A stretch of DNA of 64,000 nucleotides from JBBQER01 sp052148155. Lineage in GTDB: Bacteria > Actinomycetota > Acidimicrobiia > IMCC26256 > PALSA-610. The position numbers and the translations under genes were made by a program. The stretch is taken from the NCBI GenBank assembly GCA_052148155.1, contig JBKQIY010000048.1, positions 1 to 64,000 on the forward strand, in the 5' to 3' direction. This document shows positions 18,029 to 27,716 of this stretch, piece after piece; position 1 is the stretch's first letter, and each line of letters starts with the position of its first letter. The notes beneath the pieces are model-generated. The model saw only the letters and a list, made by a program, of their open reading frames with translations. It was not told the origin of the DNA and made no database searches.

Positions 18029-18346
18029 TCAGCCCTCGAGCGCGTTCAGGTCGTCTGCGGTGACGTCTTGGCGGCGGCGGAAGATCGCGACGATGATCGC
18101 GAGGCCGACGGCAACCTCGGCGGCTGCGACCACCAGCGTGAAGAACACGATCACTTGGCCGCTGATGTCGTTCAGCGCCTTCGCGAACGTCACGAACGTG
18201 AGGTTCGCCGCGTTGAGCATGAGCTCGATGCACATGAACATCACGAGCGTGTTGCGCCGTACGAGCAGACCGACGCCACCGATCGTGAAGAGCGCCGCCC
18301 CTAAGGTCAGGTAGTAGGCGGGCGTCACCTTCGCGACCGCGATCAA
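18029..18346 (-). CDS. nuoK: NADH-quinone oxidoreductase subunit K (14-subunit operon)
   Basis: Three-helix subunit with the acidic membrane motifs FMCIELMLNAANL and VVAAAEVAVGLAII. I chose TTG 18346 because GGGGAG lies six bases upstream and the codon overlaps the nuoJ stop as TTGA, giving 105 residues. GTG 18328 (VTPAYYL) is the alternative and gives 99. Confidence 0.92.
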   Translation of the reverse strand: MIAVAKVTPAYYLTLGAALFTIGGVGLLVRRNTLVMFMCIELMLNAANLTFVTFAKALNDISGQVIVFFTLVVAAAEVAVGLAIIVAIFRRRQDVTADDLNALEG

Positions 18347-18891
18347 GACTCGCTCCCCTTGCCCGCCGGACTCCCTGACCGTTGACCGCTCCGGCGAGCG
18401 AGTGCCACTCCGCCGACGACGGCGATCACCAGGAGCACCGCGGTGATCTCGAACGCCCATACGAAGTCGGTGAACAAGCTCGTCGCCAGCGTCGTCACAT
18501 TTCCTGTGCGCACTCCTCCCAGCGAACCTCGCGCCGAGTGCGCTCCGGTGACCCAGTGGTGTCCGGCGAGCAAGACGATCTGGAGAAACAACAGCACCCC
18601 GGCCACCAGCGCGACCGGACGTTGGAACAGGCTCGGCTCGTCAAGGGTTTCGTGTTTGTCGACGCCGAGGAGTGTGATCACAAACACGAACAAAACCACG
18701 ATCGCGCTCGCGTAGACCACGACCTGGATAGCCGCGACGAGCGCCGCGTCGAGTTGCAGGAACAGGACTGCCACGCTGACCAGAGTCATCAGGAGAAATA
18801 ACGCGGAGTGAACTGGATTCCGCGCGAGCACCACGCCGAGCGCGCCCGCGAGGACAGCGACCGCGCAGAGGTAGAAGATCAAAGCTTCCAT
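18343..18891 (-). CDS. nuoJ: NADH-quinone oxidoreductase subunit J (14-subunit operon)
   Basis: Membrane subunit J, 182 residues, with the conserved helix AIQVVVYASAIVVLFVFVI and a last transmembrane segment FEITAVLLVIAVVGGVALARR. A short basic/Ser-rich tail follows. The ATG at 18891 overlaps the nuoI stop as TGATG. Confidence 0.94.
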   Translation of the reverse strand: MEALIFYLCAVAVLAGALGVVLARNPVHSALFLLMTLVSVAVLFLQLDAALVAAIQVVVYASAIVVLFVFVITLLGVDKHETLDEPSLFQRPVALVAGVLLFLQIVLLAGHHWVTGAHSARGSLGGVRTGNVTTLATSLFTDFVWAFEITAVLLVIAVVGGVALARRSGQRSGSPAGKGSES

Positions 18892-19535
18892 CAGTGGCCC
18901 GGCCCGGACTCGTCGAAATGGGGTGCCGTCTCGGCTTGCGACGGCACCAGATCGCTTTGGCCTCGCTCGGGCGGGCGAATTCCGTAGCCGAGCTCGCCCG
19001 ACCAGCCCACCCGACCTTCGTAGCCGGCGTCACCTCCGGGCGCGGTCGCCCGCATCCACGCGCTCGTGTGATCGTCCTCGCCGCCGGCCCACAACTCCCA
19101 CGGCATGCGCTTGGCGCGACCGTCGTCGTCGACGATCAGCTCTTCTTTCGTGTAGATCGCGTCGGCCCGGTTCGTGAACGAGAACTCGAACAGCTTGGTT
19201 TCGGTGATCGCCTCGGTCGGGCAGGCTTCGACGCAAAGATCACAGTGGATGCAGCGCAGGTAGTTGATCTCATAGACGAAGCCGTACCGCTCGCCCGGTG
19301 ATACCGGATCGTCGACCGGGTTGTCGGCGCCGCGGACGTAGATGCAGTGCGCCGGGCATACCCCGGCGCAGAGCTCACAGCCGATGCACTTCTCCATCCC
19401 GTCTTCGTATCGGTTCAGGACGTGACGACCGTGCTGGCGCTCAGGCTTGTCGCGTTTCACTTTCGGGTATTCGGTCGTGAGGCGCGGCTTGAACATCTGA
19501 CGCAGCGTGACGTTAAAGCCCGATAAGCGGCCCAC
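18891..19535 (-). CDS. nuoI: NADH-quinone oxidoreductase subunit I, 2x[4Fe-4S] (14-subunit operon)
   Basis: Ferredoxin-like subunit with clusters N6a and N6b: CIGCELCAGVCP and CIHCDLCVEACP. At 214 residues it is longer than the 160-residue paralogue because of a C-terminal tail of about 60 residues, as is common in actinobacterial NuoI. Starts at GTG 19535, overlapping the nuoH stop by one base. Confidence 0.95.
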   Translation of the reverse strand: MGRLSGFNVTLRQMFKPRLTTEYPKVKRDKPERQHGRHVLNRYEDGMEKCIGCELCAGVCPAHCIYVRGADNPVDDPVSPGERYGFVYEINYLRCIHCDLCVEACPTEAITETKLFEFSFTNRADAIYTKEELIVDDDGRAKRMPWELWAGGEDDHTSAWMRATAPGGDAGYEGRVGWSGELGYGIRPPERGQSDLVPSQAETAPHFDESGPGH

Positions 19536-20740
19536 TAGTGGAACTCCTCGACATGTTCGCCGGCCTTGGGTATCGCGAGGTACAGCATGAGGAAGGCCGC
19601 GATCGCGATCCCGGCTGATACCGGCGCCACGATGAAAGGCTGCCAGCCTTCTTGTTTTCCGACGACGAGTGCCGCCGATACCAACACCCAGAGAATCGCG
19701 ATCTCAATGAGGTACTTCCAGCCGAGCGCCATCAGCTTGTCGTAGCGCATGCGCGGCAGCGACGCCCGCAGCCAAACGGTCACGAAGAGGAGCGCAAGCA
19801 CCTTCACCGTGAACCACACGATCGGCACCAGCCAGACGTTGAGCACGTTGTTGGCGGCTAGGAAACCGAGGCTCGGTCCCGACGGTCCACCGAGGAACAG
19901 CGTCGTCGCGATCGCCGACATCGTGATCACGTTCATGAACTCGGCGAGGAAGAAAATCGCGAATCGGATCCCCGTGTATTCGGTGTTGAACCCGCCGACG
20001 AGCTCCTGTTCGGCCTCGACAAGGTCAAACGGCGGGTGGTTCGTTTCGGCGGTCGCGGCGATCAGGAAGATGCCGAACGGTACGAGCGCCCGCACCCAGA
20101 ACCAGTCTCGGAAAAACGATCCGGCGTTCACCCATGCTTGCAGCGCAACGATGCCGTGGGTTGAGAGGGTTCCGGCCTGGATGAGCACGCCGAGCACCGC
20201 GAGTCCGAACGCGGCTTCATACGAGAGCAGCTGCGCGGTCGACCGCACCGCGCCGAGCAGCGGGTACTTCGAGCCCGACGACCAGCCGGCGAGCATCACG
20301 CCGTACACACCGAGGCCGGACATGGCGAGGATGAACAGCGCGCCGACCGGCAGATCAGCGACTTGTAGGTAGGTGTGGTGTCCGAGGATCGAGACGGTCC
20401 CGCCGATTGGGACGATGCAGAACATCAAGAACGCCGGCAGGATCGACAGGTAGGGCGCGAGCCGGAACACTGGCCGGTCGGCCGTCGCGGGAATCGACTG
20501 CTCCTTGAAAAAGAGCTTGATGCCGTCGGCGAGGGTCTGGCCGACGCCGTACGGGCCGGCGCGATTCGGCCCGATCCGGTTCTGCATATCGGCGATGACC
20601 TTGCGCATGCCCCAGATGTACAGCATCACCGACACGAGCAGGATGACGAACGCGATCACGACTTTGATCAACACCACGCCCAGCACCGACCATGAAACGC
20701 CGGTGTTGAAGAGCGGGTCGACGCCGAGGAGATGACTCAT
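19535..20740 (-). CDS. nuoH: NADH-quinone oxidoreductase subunit H (14-subunit operon)
   Basis: Membrane subunit H, 401 residues, with MQNRIGPNRAGPYGVGQTLADGIKLFFKE and the quinone-chamber loop ETNHPPFDLVEAEQELVGGFNTEYTG. Compared with the 344-residue paralogue it has an extra C-terminal transmembrane segment (APVSAGIAIAAFLMLYLA). ATG 20740 overlaps the nuoG stop by four bases. Confidence 0.96.
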   Translation of the reverse strand: MSHLLGVDPLFNTGVSWSVLGVVLIKVVIAFVILLVSVMLYIWGMRKVIADMQNRIGPNRAGPYGVGQTLADGIKLFFKEQSIPATADRPVFRLAPYLSILPAFLMFCIVPIGGTVSILGHHTYLQVADLPVGALFILAMSGLGVYGVMLAGWSSGSKYPLLGAVRSTAQLLSYEAAFGLAVLGVLIQAGTLSTHGIVALQAWVNAGSFFRDWFWVRALVPFGIFLIAATAETNHPPFDLVEAEQELVGGFNTEYTGIRFAIFFLAEFMNVITMSAIATTLFLGGPSGPSLGFLAANNVLNVWLVPIVWFTVKVLALLFVTVWLRASLPRMRYDKLMALGWKYLIEIAILWVLVSAALVVGKQEGWQPFIVAPVSAGIAIAAFLMLYLAIPKAGEHVEEFH

Positions 20741-23319
20741 CGCAACGTTTCCACGCGCGCGTCGGTGATCGTCGCGTCAGCATCGATCAGCTCGGCCGCG
20801 CCCATCCCATCCGCGGAGAACTCCAGTCGCCCGATGCCGTCGGGTACACCGGCGTCGGGTTCGACCGCGACCAGGATCGATCCGCGATTGGAGGTGAGCC
20901 GCACCTGCGAGCCGGATTCGAGGCCCAAGAGCGACAGGGCGTGCGGGTTGATGCGCAGCGGGAACGGCCGGCGCACGCGTTCGAGCACCGGCGCTTCGCT
21001 GACCATGCGTCCATTGTCGTAGAGCCGGCGACCCACCACGAGGCGCAGAGCGTACGCGTCGCGCGGCGGTACGACGACGTCCGCCACGATGCCGTCCCAC
21101 GTCCACAGTTGGGGGGCCGCATTGTCGGGCTCGGCGACATCGGTCGCGGCCTCACCTTCGACTTTGATCGGATCCCACGAGGTTCCCGACCCGTCGTCGG
21201 CCAGGATCGACAGCGCCCGGGTGCGCAAGACCACCTCGTTGTGGTGGTCCCGCAGCGGGAGCACGACGCCGTCGCGCGCGCGTCGCAGCAACGCGGCGTC
21301 GACTCCGGCCACCGCCGGTGCGACCCGGGCCCGTTCGTCGGTGACCTCGTCGACGGTGGCGAAGTCGAAGTCGGTACCGAGCCGAACCGCGAGCTCGCCG
21401 GCAATTCGCCAGTCGTCCATCGCTGCGCCCTCCGGCGCGACCTTGCGGCCGACGCGTTGGACGCGGCCTTCAAGATTGGTGACGCTGCCGGTCTTCTCGC
21501 CCCAAAGGGTGCAGGGCAGCACAACTTCGGCAGGTTCCGACGACCGTGTCAGGAACGCTCCGACGGCGATGATGTGTTTCGCGCCGGCGATCGCGCGTCG
21601 AGCGAGCTGCGCGTCGGGGAAATCGGCGACGGGATCGCAACCGAAGATCACGAGCACTTCGAGGGTTCCGGCCGCGCTCGCTTCGAGAATTCCCCGCGCG
21701 TCGAATCCCTGGGCCGGAGGAGTGCGGCTCCCCCAGGCGGACTGAAACCAATCGCGACCAGCCTCCAGCGAGACGCGGCCAGGCAAAAAGCCGGGTACGA
21801 GCCCCGAGTCGATCGCGCCGTGCACGTTGCCGCGACGCAACGCGGACAGGAACAGCACGTCGGGAATGTCACGCAGCGCGCGCGCCTGGTGCATCGCGAC
21901 GCCGCTCGACTCCGCGAGCGACGCGCGACCGAAGACCACCACGACCGGTCCGGGACGGTCGCCGCGTGCTCGGCTGATCTGCTCAAGCGTCTCGGCGTCG
22001 ATCTGCTCGCCCGGCATCGAACGCGAGATCGCGGTCGCGTGCTCGGTGAGTCCGTGCGAAACGGTCGCGAGGTCGACGAGCGGCACTCCTAGCTCGAGCG
22101 CGGCCCGGCGCACCCGCAGGTGCAGGACCGGCAGTTCCTCTTCGAGATCGGGACCGAGCAGCACGATCGCGCAGGCGCGATCGCAGTCGGCGATCTGGGC
22201 CCGTGGTAGCCCGATCACAACCTCGGCGGGGAGACCGTCGCCCATTTGGGCGTCGACGTTGTCGGTGCCGATCACACCTTTCATCAACCGTGCGAACGCG
22301 TACGAGTCCTCGTTGGTACTGCGCGCACCGCCGAGCAGTGCGATCGAGTCGGGGCCGTGATGCTCGAGCGCGTCCCGCAGCAAGGCTGCCGCGGCGTCGA
22401 GCGCGTCGGGCCACGAAACCTGGTGGAGCTCACCGTCGACGCGACGGTGCGGTTCGAGCACCCGCCGTTCGGAGTGCACCCATTCGATGCCGTATCGGCC
22501 CTTGTCGCAGAGCCATCCGTGGTTGACGGGCTCGGAGTCGACTCCGAGCAGTCTCACGAGGCGATTCGACGACGATTGCAGTGCGCCCCGGCACTGCACT
22601 GCGCATGTGTTGCAGGATGTCTCGACCGTTTCGAGATCCCACGGTCGCGCTTTGAAGCGGTACTGACGAGCGGTGAGCGCGCCGACCGGACAGATCTGTA
22701 CGGTGTTGCCTGAGAAGTAGGAGTCGAACGGCTGGTCGGCGAAGTTCAGCACCTGCATGCGATCGCCTCGCTCGACGAAGTCGATCAGCGGGTCGCCCGC
22801 GATCTCCTCGGCGAAGCGGGTGCAGCGCCCGCATTGAATGCAGCGTTCCCGATCGAGAAGGACCAAGTCGCTGAGCTGGATCGGCTTCTCGAAATGGCGT
22901 TTCTCCTCGACGAAGCGCGACTCGCCGGGCCCGAACGCCAACGTCTGGTCCTGGAGCGGGCATTCGCCGCCCCGGTCGCATACCGGACAATCGAGCGGAT
23001 GGTTCACCAGCAAGAACTCGAGTACGCCGTCTTGAATTTTCTTCAGGGCGTCGCTTTGGGTGTTGCAGACCATGCCTTCGGCAACCGGGGTGGTGCAGGC
23101 GGGCGGAAAGCCGCGCACGCCGTCGACCTCGACGAGACACATGCGGCACATACCGACCGGTTTCATGCGCTCATGCCAACAGAACCGCGGGATATAGACA
23201 CCGTGTTCCTGAGCGGCCTTGATCAGCAGCTCGCCCTTGGTCGCCTCGAACGTGACTCCGTCGACCGTGACGGTGACTGTGTCTTTCGTGACCTCCGCTT
23301 TCGGTTCGGTCGATGTCAC
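20737..23319 (-). CDS. nuoG: NADH-quinone oxidoreductase subunit G
   Basis: The 75-kDa-type iron-sulfur subunit, 860 residues. In order: [2Fe-2S] ligands in FCWHERMKPVGMCRMCLVEV; the His/Cys cluster HPLDCPVCDRGGECP; CIQCGRCTRF with CPVGAL (two [4Fe-4S]); then SCNTCAVQC with a downstream Cys in GWLCDKGR, matching the extra N7 cluster. A large molybdopterin-oxidoreductase-like domain follows. It is present only in this operon. GTG 23319 overlaps the nuoF stop as GTGA. Confidence 0.96.
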   Translation of the reverse strand: MTSTEPKAEVTKDTVTVTVDGVTFEATKGELLIKAAQEHGVYIPRFCWHERMKPVGMCRMCLVEVDGVRGFPPACTTPVAEGMVCNTQSDALKKIQDGVLEFLLVNHPLDCPVCDRGGECPLQDQTLAFGPGESRFVEEKRHFEKPIQLSDLVLLDRERCIQCGRCTRFAEEIAGDPLIDFVERGDRMQVLNFADQPFDSYFSGNTVQICPVGALTARQYRFKARPWDLETVETSCNTCAVQCRGALQSSSNRLVRLLGVDSEPVNHGWLCDKGRYGIEWVHSERRVLEPHRRVDGELHQVSWPDALDAAAALLRDALEHHGPDSIALLGGARSTNEDSYAFARLMKGVIGTDNVDAQMGDGLPAEVVIGLPRAQIADCDRACAIVLLGPDLEEELPVLHLRVRRAALELGVPLVDLATVSHGLTEHATAISRSMPGEQIDAETLEQISRARGDRPGPVVVVFGRASLAESSGVAMHQARALRDIPDVLFLSALRRGNVHGAIDSGLVPGFLPGRVSLEAGRDWFQSAWGSRTPPAQGFDARGILEASAAGTLEVLVIFGCDPVADFPDAQLARRAIAGAKHIIAVGAFLTRSSEPAEVVLPCTLWGEKTGSVTNLEGRVQRVGRKVAPEGAAMDDWRIAGELAVRLGTDFDFATVDEVTDERARVAPAVAGVDAALLRRARDGVVLPLRDHHNEVVLRTRALSILADDGSGTSWDPIKVEGEAATDVAEPDNAAPQLWTWDGIVADVVVPPRDAYALRLVVGRRLYDNGRMVSEAPVLERVRRPFPLRINPHALSLLGLESGSQVRLTSNRGSILVAVEPDAGVPDGIGRLEFSADGMGAAELIDADATITDARVETLR

Positions 23320-24620
23320 GCTGGTACTCCCGCCGGGTAACGCGCTTCGATCTCAGCACGGAAATATCGATGCAAGCTGGCAACGCTGCTGACGACCGAG
23401 GGGCCGAGCGGACAGATGGTCGTCTGGATGAACGGCGCGTTCATCACTCCGGGCGAGATGTTGCCACCGATCTCGAAGAGCAGATCGAGATCCTCGGCTC
23501 GCCCCAGCCCGTGGGACATGCGATACAGCACCTTCTCGACCCAGCCGGTTCCTTCCCGACACGGCGTGCACTTGCCGCATGATTCGTGCGCGAAGAATTT
23601 CGCGAGCCGCCAGGCGACGAGGAGCGGGTCGACGGTTTCGTCGAACACCATGACTGCGCCCGAACCGAGCATGACGTTGTAGGTCTGCTGCACGAAGTCC
23701 ATGTCGAGCGGGGCGTCAAGATGTTCGTCGCTCCCGGTGAGCCACTGCGACGACGCCCCGCCGGGGATGAAGAACTTCACGTCGCGGTCGCCTCGGATAC
23801 CGCCGGCGATGCCGTAGATGAGATCTCGGAACGTGCAACCGAGCTCGACCTCGTAGTTGCCCGGACGATTGACATGGCCCGAGACGGAGAACAAGCGGGT
23901 GCCGGTCGATCGATTGACGCCGAGTTTCGCGTATTCTGCGCCGCCCATCGCGACGATATGCGGCACGGTGGAAAGCGTTTCGACGTTGTTGACGACGGTC
24001 GGCTTCGCGTACAAGCCGGCAATTGCCGGGAACGGCGGCCGGATTCGAGGCATACCGCGCTCGCCTTCGAGCGACTCGAGCAGGGCAGTTTCCTCGCCGC
24101 AGATGTACGCGCCCGCGCCCCGGTGCACGACGATGTCGAGATCGAAGCCTGAACCTTGAATGTTCGAGCCGAGAAGGCCTTTGGCCTTGGCGTCTGCGAT
24201 GGCTTGGTTCAGCCGTTCGTAACCGAGCGCGAATTCGCCGCGTAGGTACACGAACGCGACGTTGCACTGGATCGCGAAGGCTGCGATGGCGATGCCCTCG
24301 ACTAACTGATGCGGATCGCGCTCGACGAGCATGCGGTCCTTAAAGGTCGACGGTTCGCCCTCGTCGGCGTTGATCACGAGGTAGCGCGGAAACAAGTCCG
24401 CGGGCAGGAACGACCACTTCTGTGCCGTCGGGAATCCGGCGCCGCCGCGGCCGCGCAGGCCCGACAACTTCACCTGTTCGGCCACGTCGGCACGGTCGTC
24501 GGCGGCGAGCACCGCGCGCAGCGACTCGTAGGCACCGCTCGCAAGCGCGCCATCCACCGTCCACGAGTCGTCGGGACGATCGTGCAACCGTTTCGTGACG
24601 ATGCGGGTCTCGGAAATCAT
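23316..24620 (-). CDS. nuoF: NADH-quinone oxidoreductase subunit F (NADH/FMN-binding)
   Basis: The 51-kDa-type subunit where NADH delivers electrons, 434 residues. The glycine-rich FMN/NADH site is LRGRGGAGFPTAQKW, with INADEGEPSTFKDR next. Cluster N3 ligands are ESCGKCTPCREG plus the later Cys in TTICPLG. It has no counterpart in the 11-subunit operon. Starts at ATG 24620, 82 nt after the nuoE stop; that gap shows nothing recognisable. Confidence 0.96.
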   Translation of the reverse strand: MISETRIVTKRLHDRPDDSWTVDGALASGAYESLRAVLAADDRADVAEQVKLSGLRGRGGAGFPTAQKWSFLPADLFPRYLVINADEGEPSTFKDRMLVERDPHQLVEGIAIAAFAIQCNVAFVYLRGEFALGYERLNQAIADAKAKGLLGSNIQGSGFDLDIVVHRGAGAYICGEETALLESLEGERGMPRIRPPFPAIAGLYAKPTVVNNVETLSTVPHIVAMGGAEYAKLGVNRSTGTRLFSVSGHVNRPGNYEVELGCTFRDLIYGIAGGIRGDRDVKFFIPGGASSQWLTGSDEHLDAPLDMDFVQQTYNVMLGSGAVMVFDETVDPLLVAWRLAKFFAHESCGKCTPCREGTGWVEKVLYRMSHGLGRAEDLDLLFEIGGNISPGVMNAPFIQTTICPLGPSVVSSVASLHRYFRAEIEARYPAGVPA

Positions 24621-24702
24621 GCGCCTGCGGCCTCCGGTCTGCCATCACGGAGGATCCGTCGAACTCGACCCCAGCCAACGGCCGGCGGCTGACCGCAGGC
24701 CA

Positions 24703-25194
24703 TCAGACCGTCGATCCCGACGTCGTGCGCGCCTGGCGCGCACCGGTTCGGTATTCCTCGATCACTCGCTGCGCCGACTCGCGGGTCAACCGTTCGTGGA
24801 ACTCGTAGTTGACCTGCATCGAAGGCGCCCCGCCACACGCGGCCAGGCACTCGACCTCCTCGACGGTGACGTCGGGATCGGTCGCGTAATGCTCCTCGAG
24901 ATGTTCGAGGATTTCGGGGCCGCCGGTCACCAGACAGGTCACGTTCGTGCAGACCGACACGACCAGCTTTCCGCACGGGCGCCGTTTGAACATCGTGTAG
25001 AACGAACAGGTGCCCTGAACTTCGGCCGAGGTCACGCCGGCGAGTTCCGCGATCTCATCCATCGCTTCGTTGCTGAGCCATCCGTTTTGGTCCTGCGCAA
25101 GATGTGCGAGGGGCAGAATCGCCGACTTCGCTCGGGGATAGCGCGCCACGATCTCCTTCGCGCGTTGACGATTCGGTTCCGTAAAGAACGTCAT
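24703..25194 (-). CDS. nuoE: NADH-quinone oxidoreductase subunit E ([2Fe-2S])
   Basis: The 24-kDa-type subunit, 163 residues, with a thioredoxin-like [2Fe-2S] domain. N1a ligands are SVCTNVTC and VECLAACGGAP. The frame is open further upstream, but ATG 25194, preceded by a GGGAAGG ribosome-binding site, fits the family start (MTFFTEPNRQRAKEIV). Gaps of 64 nt (to nuoD) and 82 nt (to nuoF) are the loosest junctions in the operon. Confidence 0.95.
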   Translation of the reverse strand: MTFFTEPNRQRAKEIVARYPRAKSAILPLAHLAQDQNGWLSNEAMDEIAELAGVTSAEVQGTCSFYTMFKRRPCGKLVVSVCTNVTCLVTGGPEILEHLEEHYATDPDVTVEEVECLAACGGAPSMQVNYEFHERLTRESAQRVIEEYRTGARQARTTSGSTV

Positions 25195-25258
25195 GACCTT
25201 CCCGCCCCCCAGCATCCGCGAGCAGCTCTCAGCATCGGACCGGTTCTCTTGGTGGCCG

Positions 25259-26569
25259 TCATCGATCCACCTCGCCCATGATCGGATCGACGCTGGAGAC
25301 AATCGCGATCGCGTCGGCGACCAGGCTGCCCGTGCCCATCGGTTCAATGCTTTGCAGGTTGTAGAACGACGGTCCGCGGATGTGCATGCGAACCGGTTTT
25401 CCGGAGCCGTCGCTCACCATGTAGCAGCCGATCTCGCCACGCGGCGACTCGATCGCGAGGTAGGTCTCACCGGCGGGCACCTTGAAGCCCTCCGTGAAGA
25501 GTTTGAAGTGGTGGATCAAGGCTTCCATCGACTCATCGATCCGGGCCCGCGGCGGCGGTGTGAGCTTCTTGTCCTGCACCCGGTAGTCCCCGGCCGGCAT
25601 GCGCTCGACGCATTGGCGCACGATCTTTATCGACTCGAAGATCTCGGCCAGCCGCAGCCGGTAGCGGTCGAACACGTCGCCGTTCGCGCCGTACACGACG
25701 TCGAAGTCGACCTCGTCGTAGGCGAGATACGGCTGGGCTTTGCGCAGATCCCACGCGAATCCGGTTGAACGCAGGATCGGACCGGTGATGCTGCGCGCCA
25801 GGCACTCCTCCGTGGTGATGAGGCCGATGCCGACGGTGCGCTCCCGCCAAATCGGATTCTCCGACAGCAGCTCGTCGTACTCGCCGGCGCCGTGCTCCAC
25901 CGCCTTGCACAGCTCGAGGACGCGTTCTTGCCAACCGTCGGGAAGGTCGGCGGCGACACCGCCCGGGCGGATGAAGTTGTGATTCATACGTAAGCCGGTC
26001 ACGAACTCGAGGTAGCGCAGCACCTCTTCGCGTTCACGCCAGCCGTACAACATCATCGACACCGCGCCAATGTCCATGCCGTTCGTGGCCTGGAACAGCA
26101 AATGCGACGACATACGGTTGAGTTCGACGAGCATCATTCGGATCCACGTCGCGCGGGGCGTGACCTCGATGTCGAGCAATCGCTCGACCGCCATGCTGTA
26201 GACGAGCTCGTTCGACAGCGGCGCCGCATAGTCCATGCGCGTCACGTTGGTGCCGCCCTGGACGTAGGTGAGCTCCTCGGCCGTCTTCTCCATACCGGTG
26301 TGCAGATAGCCGATGACCGGCTTGACCCGCAGCACCTCTTCGGAATCGAGCTCCATCATCAAGCGGAGCACCCCGTGCGTCGACGGGTGTTGCGGACCCA
26401 TGTTGATGATCATCGTGTCGTCGAGCGGGTCCTCGGGCCACATCCCGCCGCCCGTCAGCACAACTTCTTGCGTGCGTGGCCGCGGCTGCAACTCCTGTGC
26501 GCCTTCGGACGTCTGACGCTCCAGACGCGCGTCTTCGATTAGCTCTTCGTCGCTGCTGAGTTCACTCAT
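25259..26569 (-). CDS. nuoD: NADH-quinone oxidoreductase subunit D (14-subunit operon)
   Basis: The 49-kDa-type subunit, 436 residues from ATG 26569. GPQHPSTHG carries the quinone-site His65 and TRMDY the canonical quinone-site Tyr114. In LHTGMEKT a threonine (residue 91) replaces the arginine that NDUFAF7 methylates in mitochondria. The first ~50 residues are a non-conserved acidic extension. Confidence 0.96.
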   Translation of the reverse strand: MSELSSDEELIEDARLERQTSEGAQELQPRPRTQEVVLTGGGMWPEDPLDDTMIINMGPQHPSTHGVLRLMMELDSEEVLRVKPVIGYLHTGMEKTAEELTYVQGGTNVTRMDYAAPLSNELVYSMAVERLLDIEVTPRATWIRMMLVELNRMSSHLLFQATNGMDIGAVSMMLYGWREREEVLRYLEFVTGLRMNHNFIRPGGVAADLPDGWQERVLELCKAVEHGAGEYDELLSENPIWRERTVGIGLITTEECLARSITGPILRSTGFAWDLRKAQPYLAYDEVDFDVVYGANGDVFDRYRLRLAEIFESIKIVRQCVERMPAGDYRVQDKKLTPPPRARIDESMEALIHHFKLFTEGFKVPAGETYLAIESPRGEIGCYMVSDGSGKPVRMHIRGPSFYNLQSIEPMGTGSLVADAIAIVSSVDPIMGEVDR

Positions 26570-26578
26570 CGCGTTCGC

Positions 26579-27148
26579 TCATCTGGGATGCGGGTCTCCC
26601 TTGAATGTGACCGGGACACGCGCGGGCGGGTAGTCCTTGCGGAGCGGATGGCCGTCCCAGTCGTCGGGCATGAGGATCCGGGTGAGCTCGGGATGACCGA
26701 CGAAGTCGATGCCGAAAAAGTCGTAGGTTTCGCGCTCGGGAAAGTTCGTTCCCGGGTACACGGCCGTGAGCGACGGGACGCTGAGATCGTCGGCGGGCAC
26801 CTCGCAGATCACGCGCACGCGGCGGTTGCGGACATGGGACAAGAAGTTCGCGACGACCTCGTAACGTTCGAGTCCGACTCCGTTCGGGGTGTGACGCACG
26901 CCGTCGAGCAGATGATCGGTCGCGGTGATGTCGACACACATCGTGAACTGCTGCTCGTCGCGCAACAAGCGCGCCACGTCGGCGAACACCGATCGGTCGA
27001 CGTACACGACCGCCTGACCGTGGCTGCGAACGAAACACGACTCTGGGAAGCGGTCGACGATCGCAGCGGCAACTTCATCGTCGGGTTTGGGGTCCTGCGG
27101 CTCCGGCTGGCCCTCGTGCACGTCTTCACGAGCGTCGTCGTCGGCCAT
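26579..27148 (-). CDS. nuoC: NADH-quinone oxidoreductase subunit C (14-subunit operon)
   Basis: The 30-kDa-type subunit, 189 residues from ATG 27148, with NFPERETYDFFGIDFVGHPELTRILMPDDW and the C-terminal HPLRKDYP. The open frame runs further upstream over nuoB; the ATG at the non-conserved acidic N-terminus gives a normal length. It lies 25 nt after nuoB and 9 nt before nuoD. Confidence 0.93.
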   Translation of the reverse strand: MADDDAREDVHEGQPEPQDPKPDDEVAAAIVDRFPESCFVRSHGQAVVYVDRSVFADVARLLRDEQQFTMCVDITATDHLLDGVRHTPNGVGLERYEVVANFLSHVRNRRVRVICEVPADDLSVPSLTAVYPGTNFPERETYDFFGIDFVGHPELTRILMPDDWDGHPLRKDYPPARVPVTFKGDPHPR

Positions 27149-27173
27149 CGTCGTCTCGGTCCCGCCCGCCGAT

Positions 27174-27716
27174 TCAGTTCCCCGCCGGAGCCGGCGCGGA
27201 GGTGTCGAGCTGGATCGCGGCGCCGCCCGTCGGTGAAGCCTGGCGACGGCGGAGCAACTCACCGGTACGGATCTGGTCGTGCAGCGTGAGGATGCCGTGC
27301 ATCAGGGTCTCCGGCCCGGGAGGGCACCCGGGCACGTACACATCGACGGGGACAATCTGATCGACGCCCTGCACGATCGCATAGTTGTTGAACATGCCGC
27401 CGCTGCTGGCGCACACGCCCATCGAGATCACCCACTTGGGCTCGACCATCTGGTCGTACACCTGGCGCAACACCGGTGCCATCTTCTGCGAGACGCGCCC
27501 GGCGACGATCATCAAGTCCGCTTGACGCGGGCTCGCGCGGAAGACCTCCATGCCGAACCGTGCGAGGTCGTAATGCGCGGCGCCGGTTGCCATCATCTCG
27601 AGCGCGCAACATGCCAGACCGAACGTCGCCGGGAACACCGAGTTGCGCCGACCCCAACGCACAACGTCTTCGAGACGCGCAGTCATGAAGTTGTGCGGAA
27701 TCTGGTCGAGCGGCAT
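27174..27716 (-). CDS. nuoB: NADH-quinone oxidoreductase subunit B (14-subunit operon)
   Basis: Cluster N2 subunit, 180 residues, with FGLACCALEMMATG, MGVCASSGGMFNNYAIVQG and VPGCPPGPE. Its CASSGG form and C-terminal tail differ from the CANCGG form of the other copy. The ATG at 27716 overlaps the nuoA stop as TAATG. Confidence 0.96.
   Translation of the reverse strand: MPLDQIPHNFMTARLEDVVRWGRRNSVFPATFGLACCALEMMATGAAHYDLARFGMEVFRASPRQADLMIVAGRVSQKMAPVLRQVYDQMVEPKWVISMGVCASSGGMFNNYAIVQGVDQIVPVDVYVPGCPPGPETLMHGILTLHDQIRTGELLRRRQASPTGGAAIQLDTSAPAPAGN

Noticed and set aside
16161..18314. A 717-codon open frame on the plus strand opposite nuoL, and similar long frames at 4089-5714 and 1898-2974
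   Set aside because: They lie antisense to clearly conserved nuo genes, translate to His/Arg/Glu-rich sequence without hydrophobic cores and match no family. They are by-products of GC-rich codon usage on the true strand.
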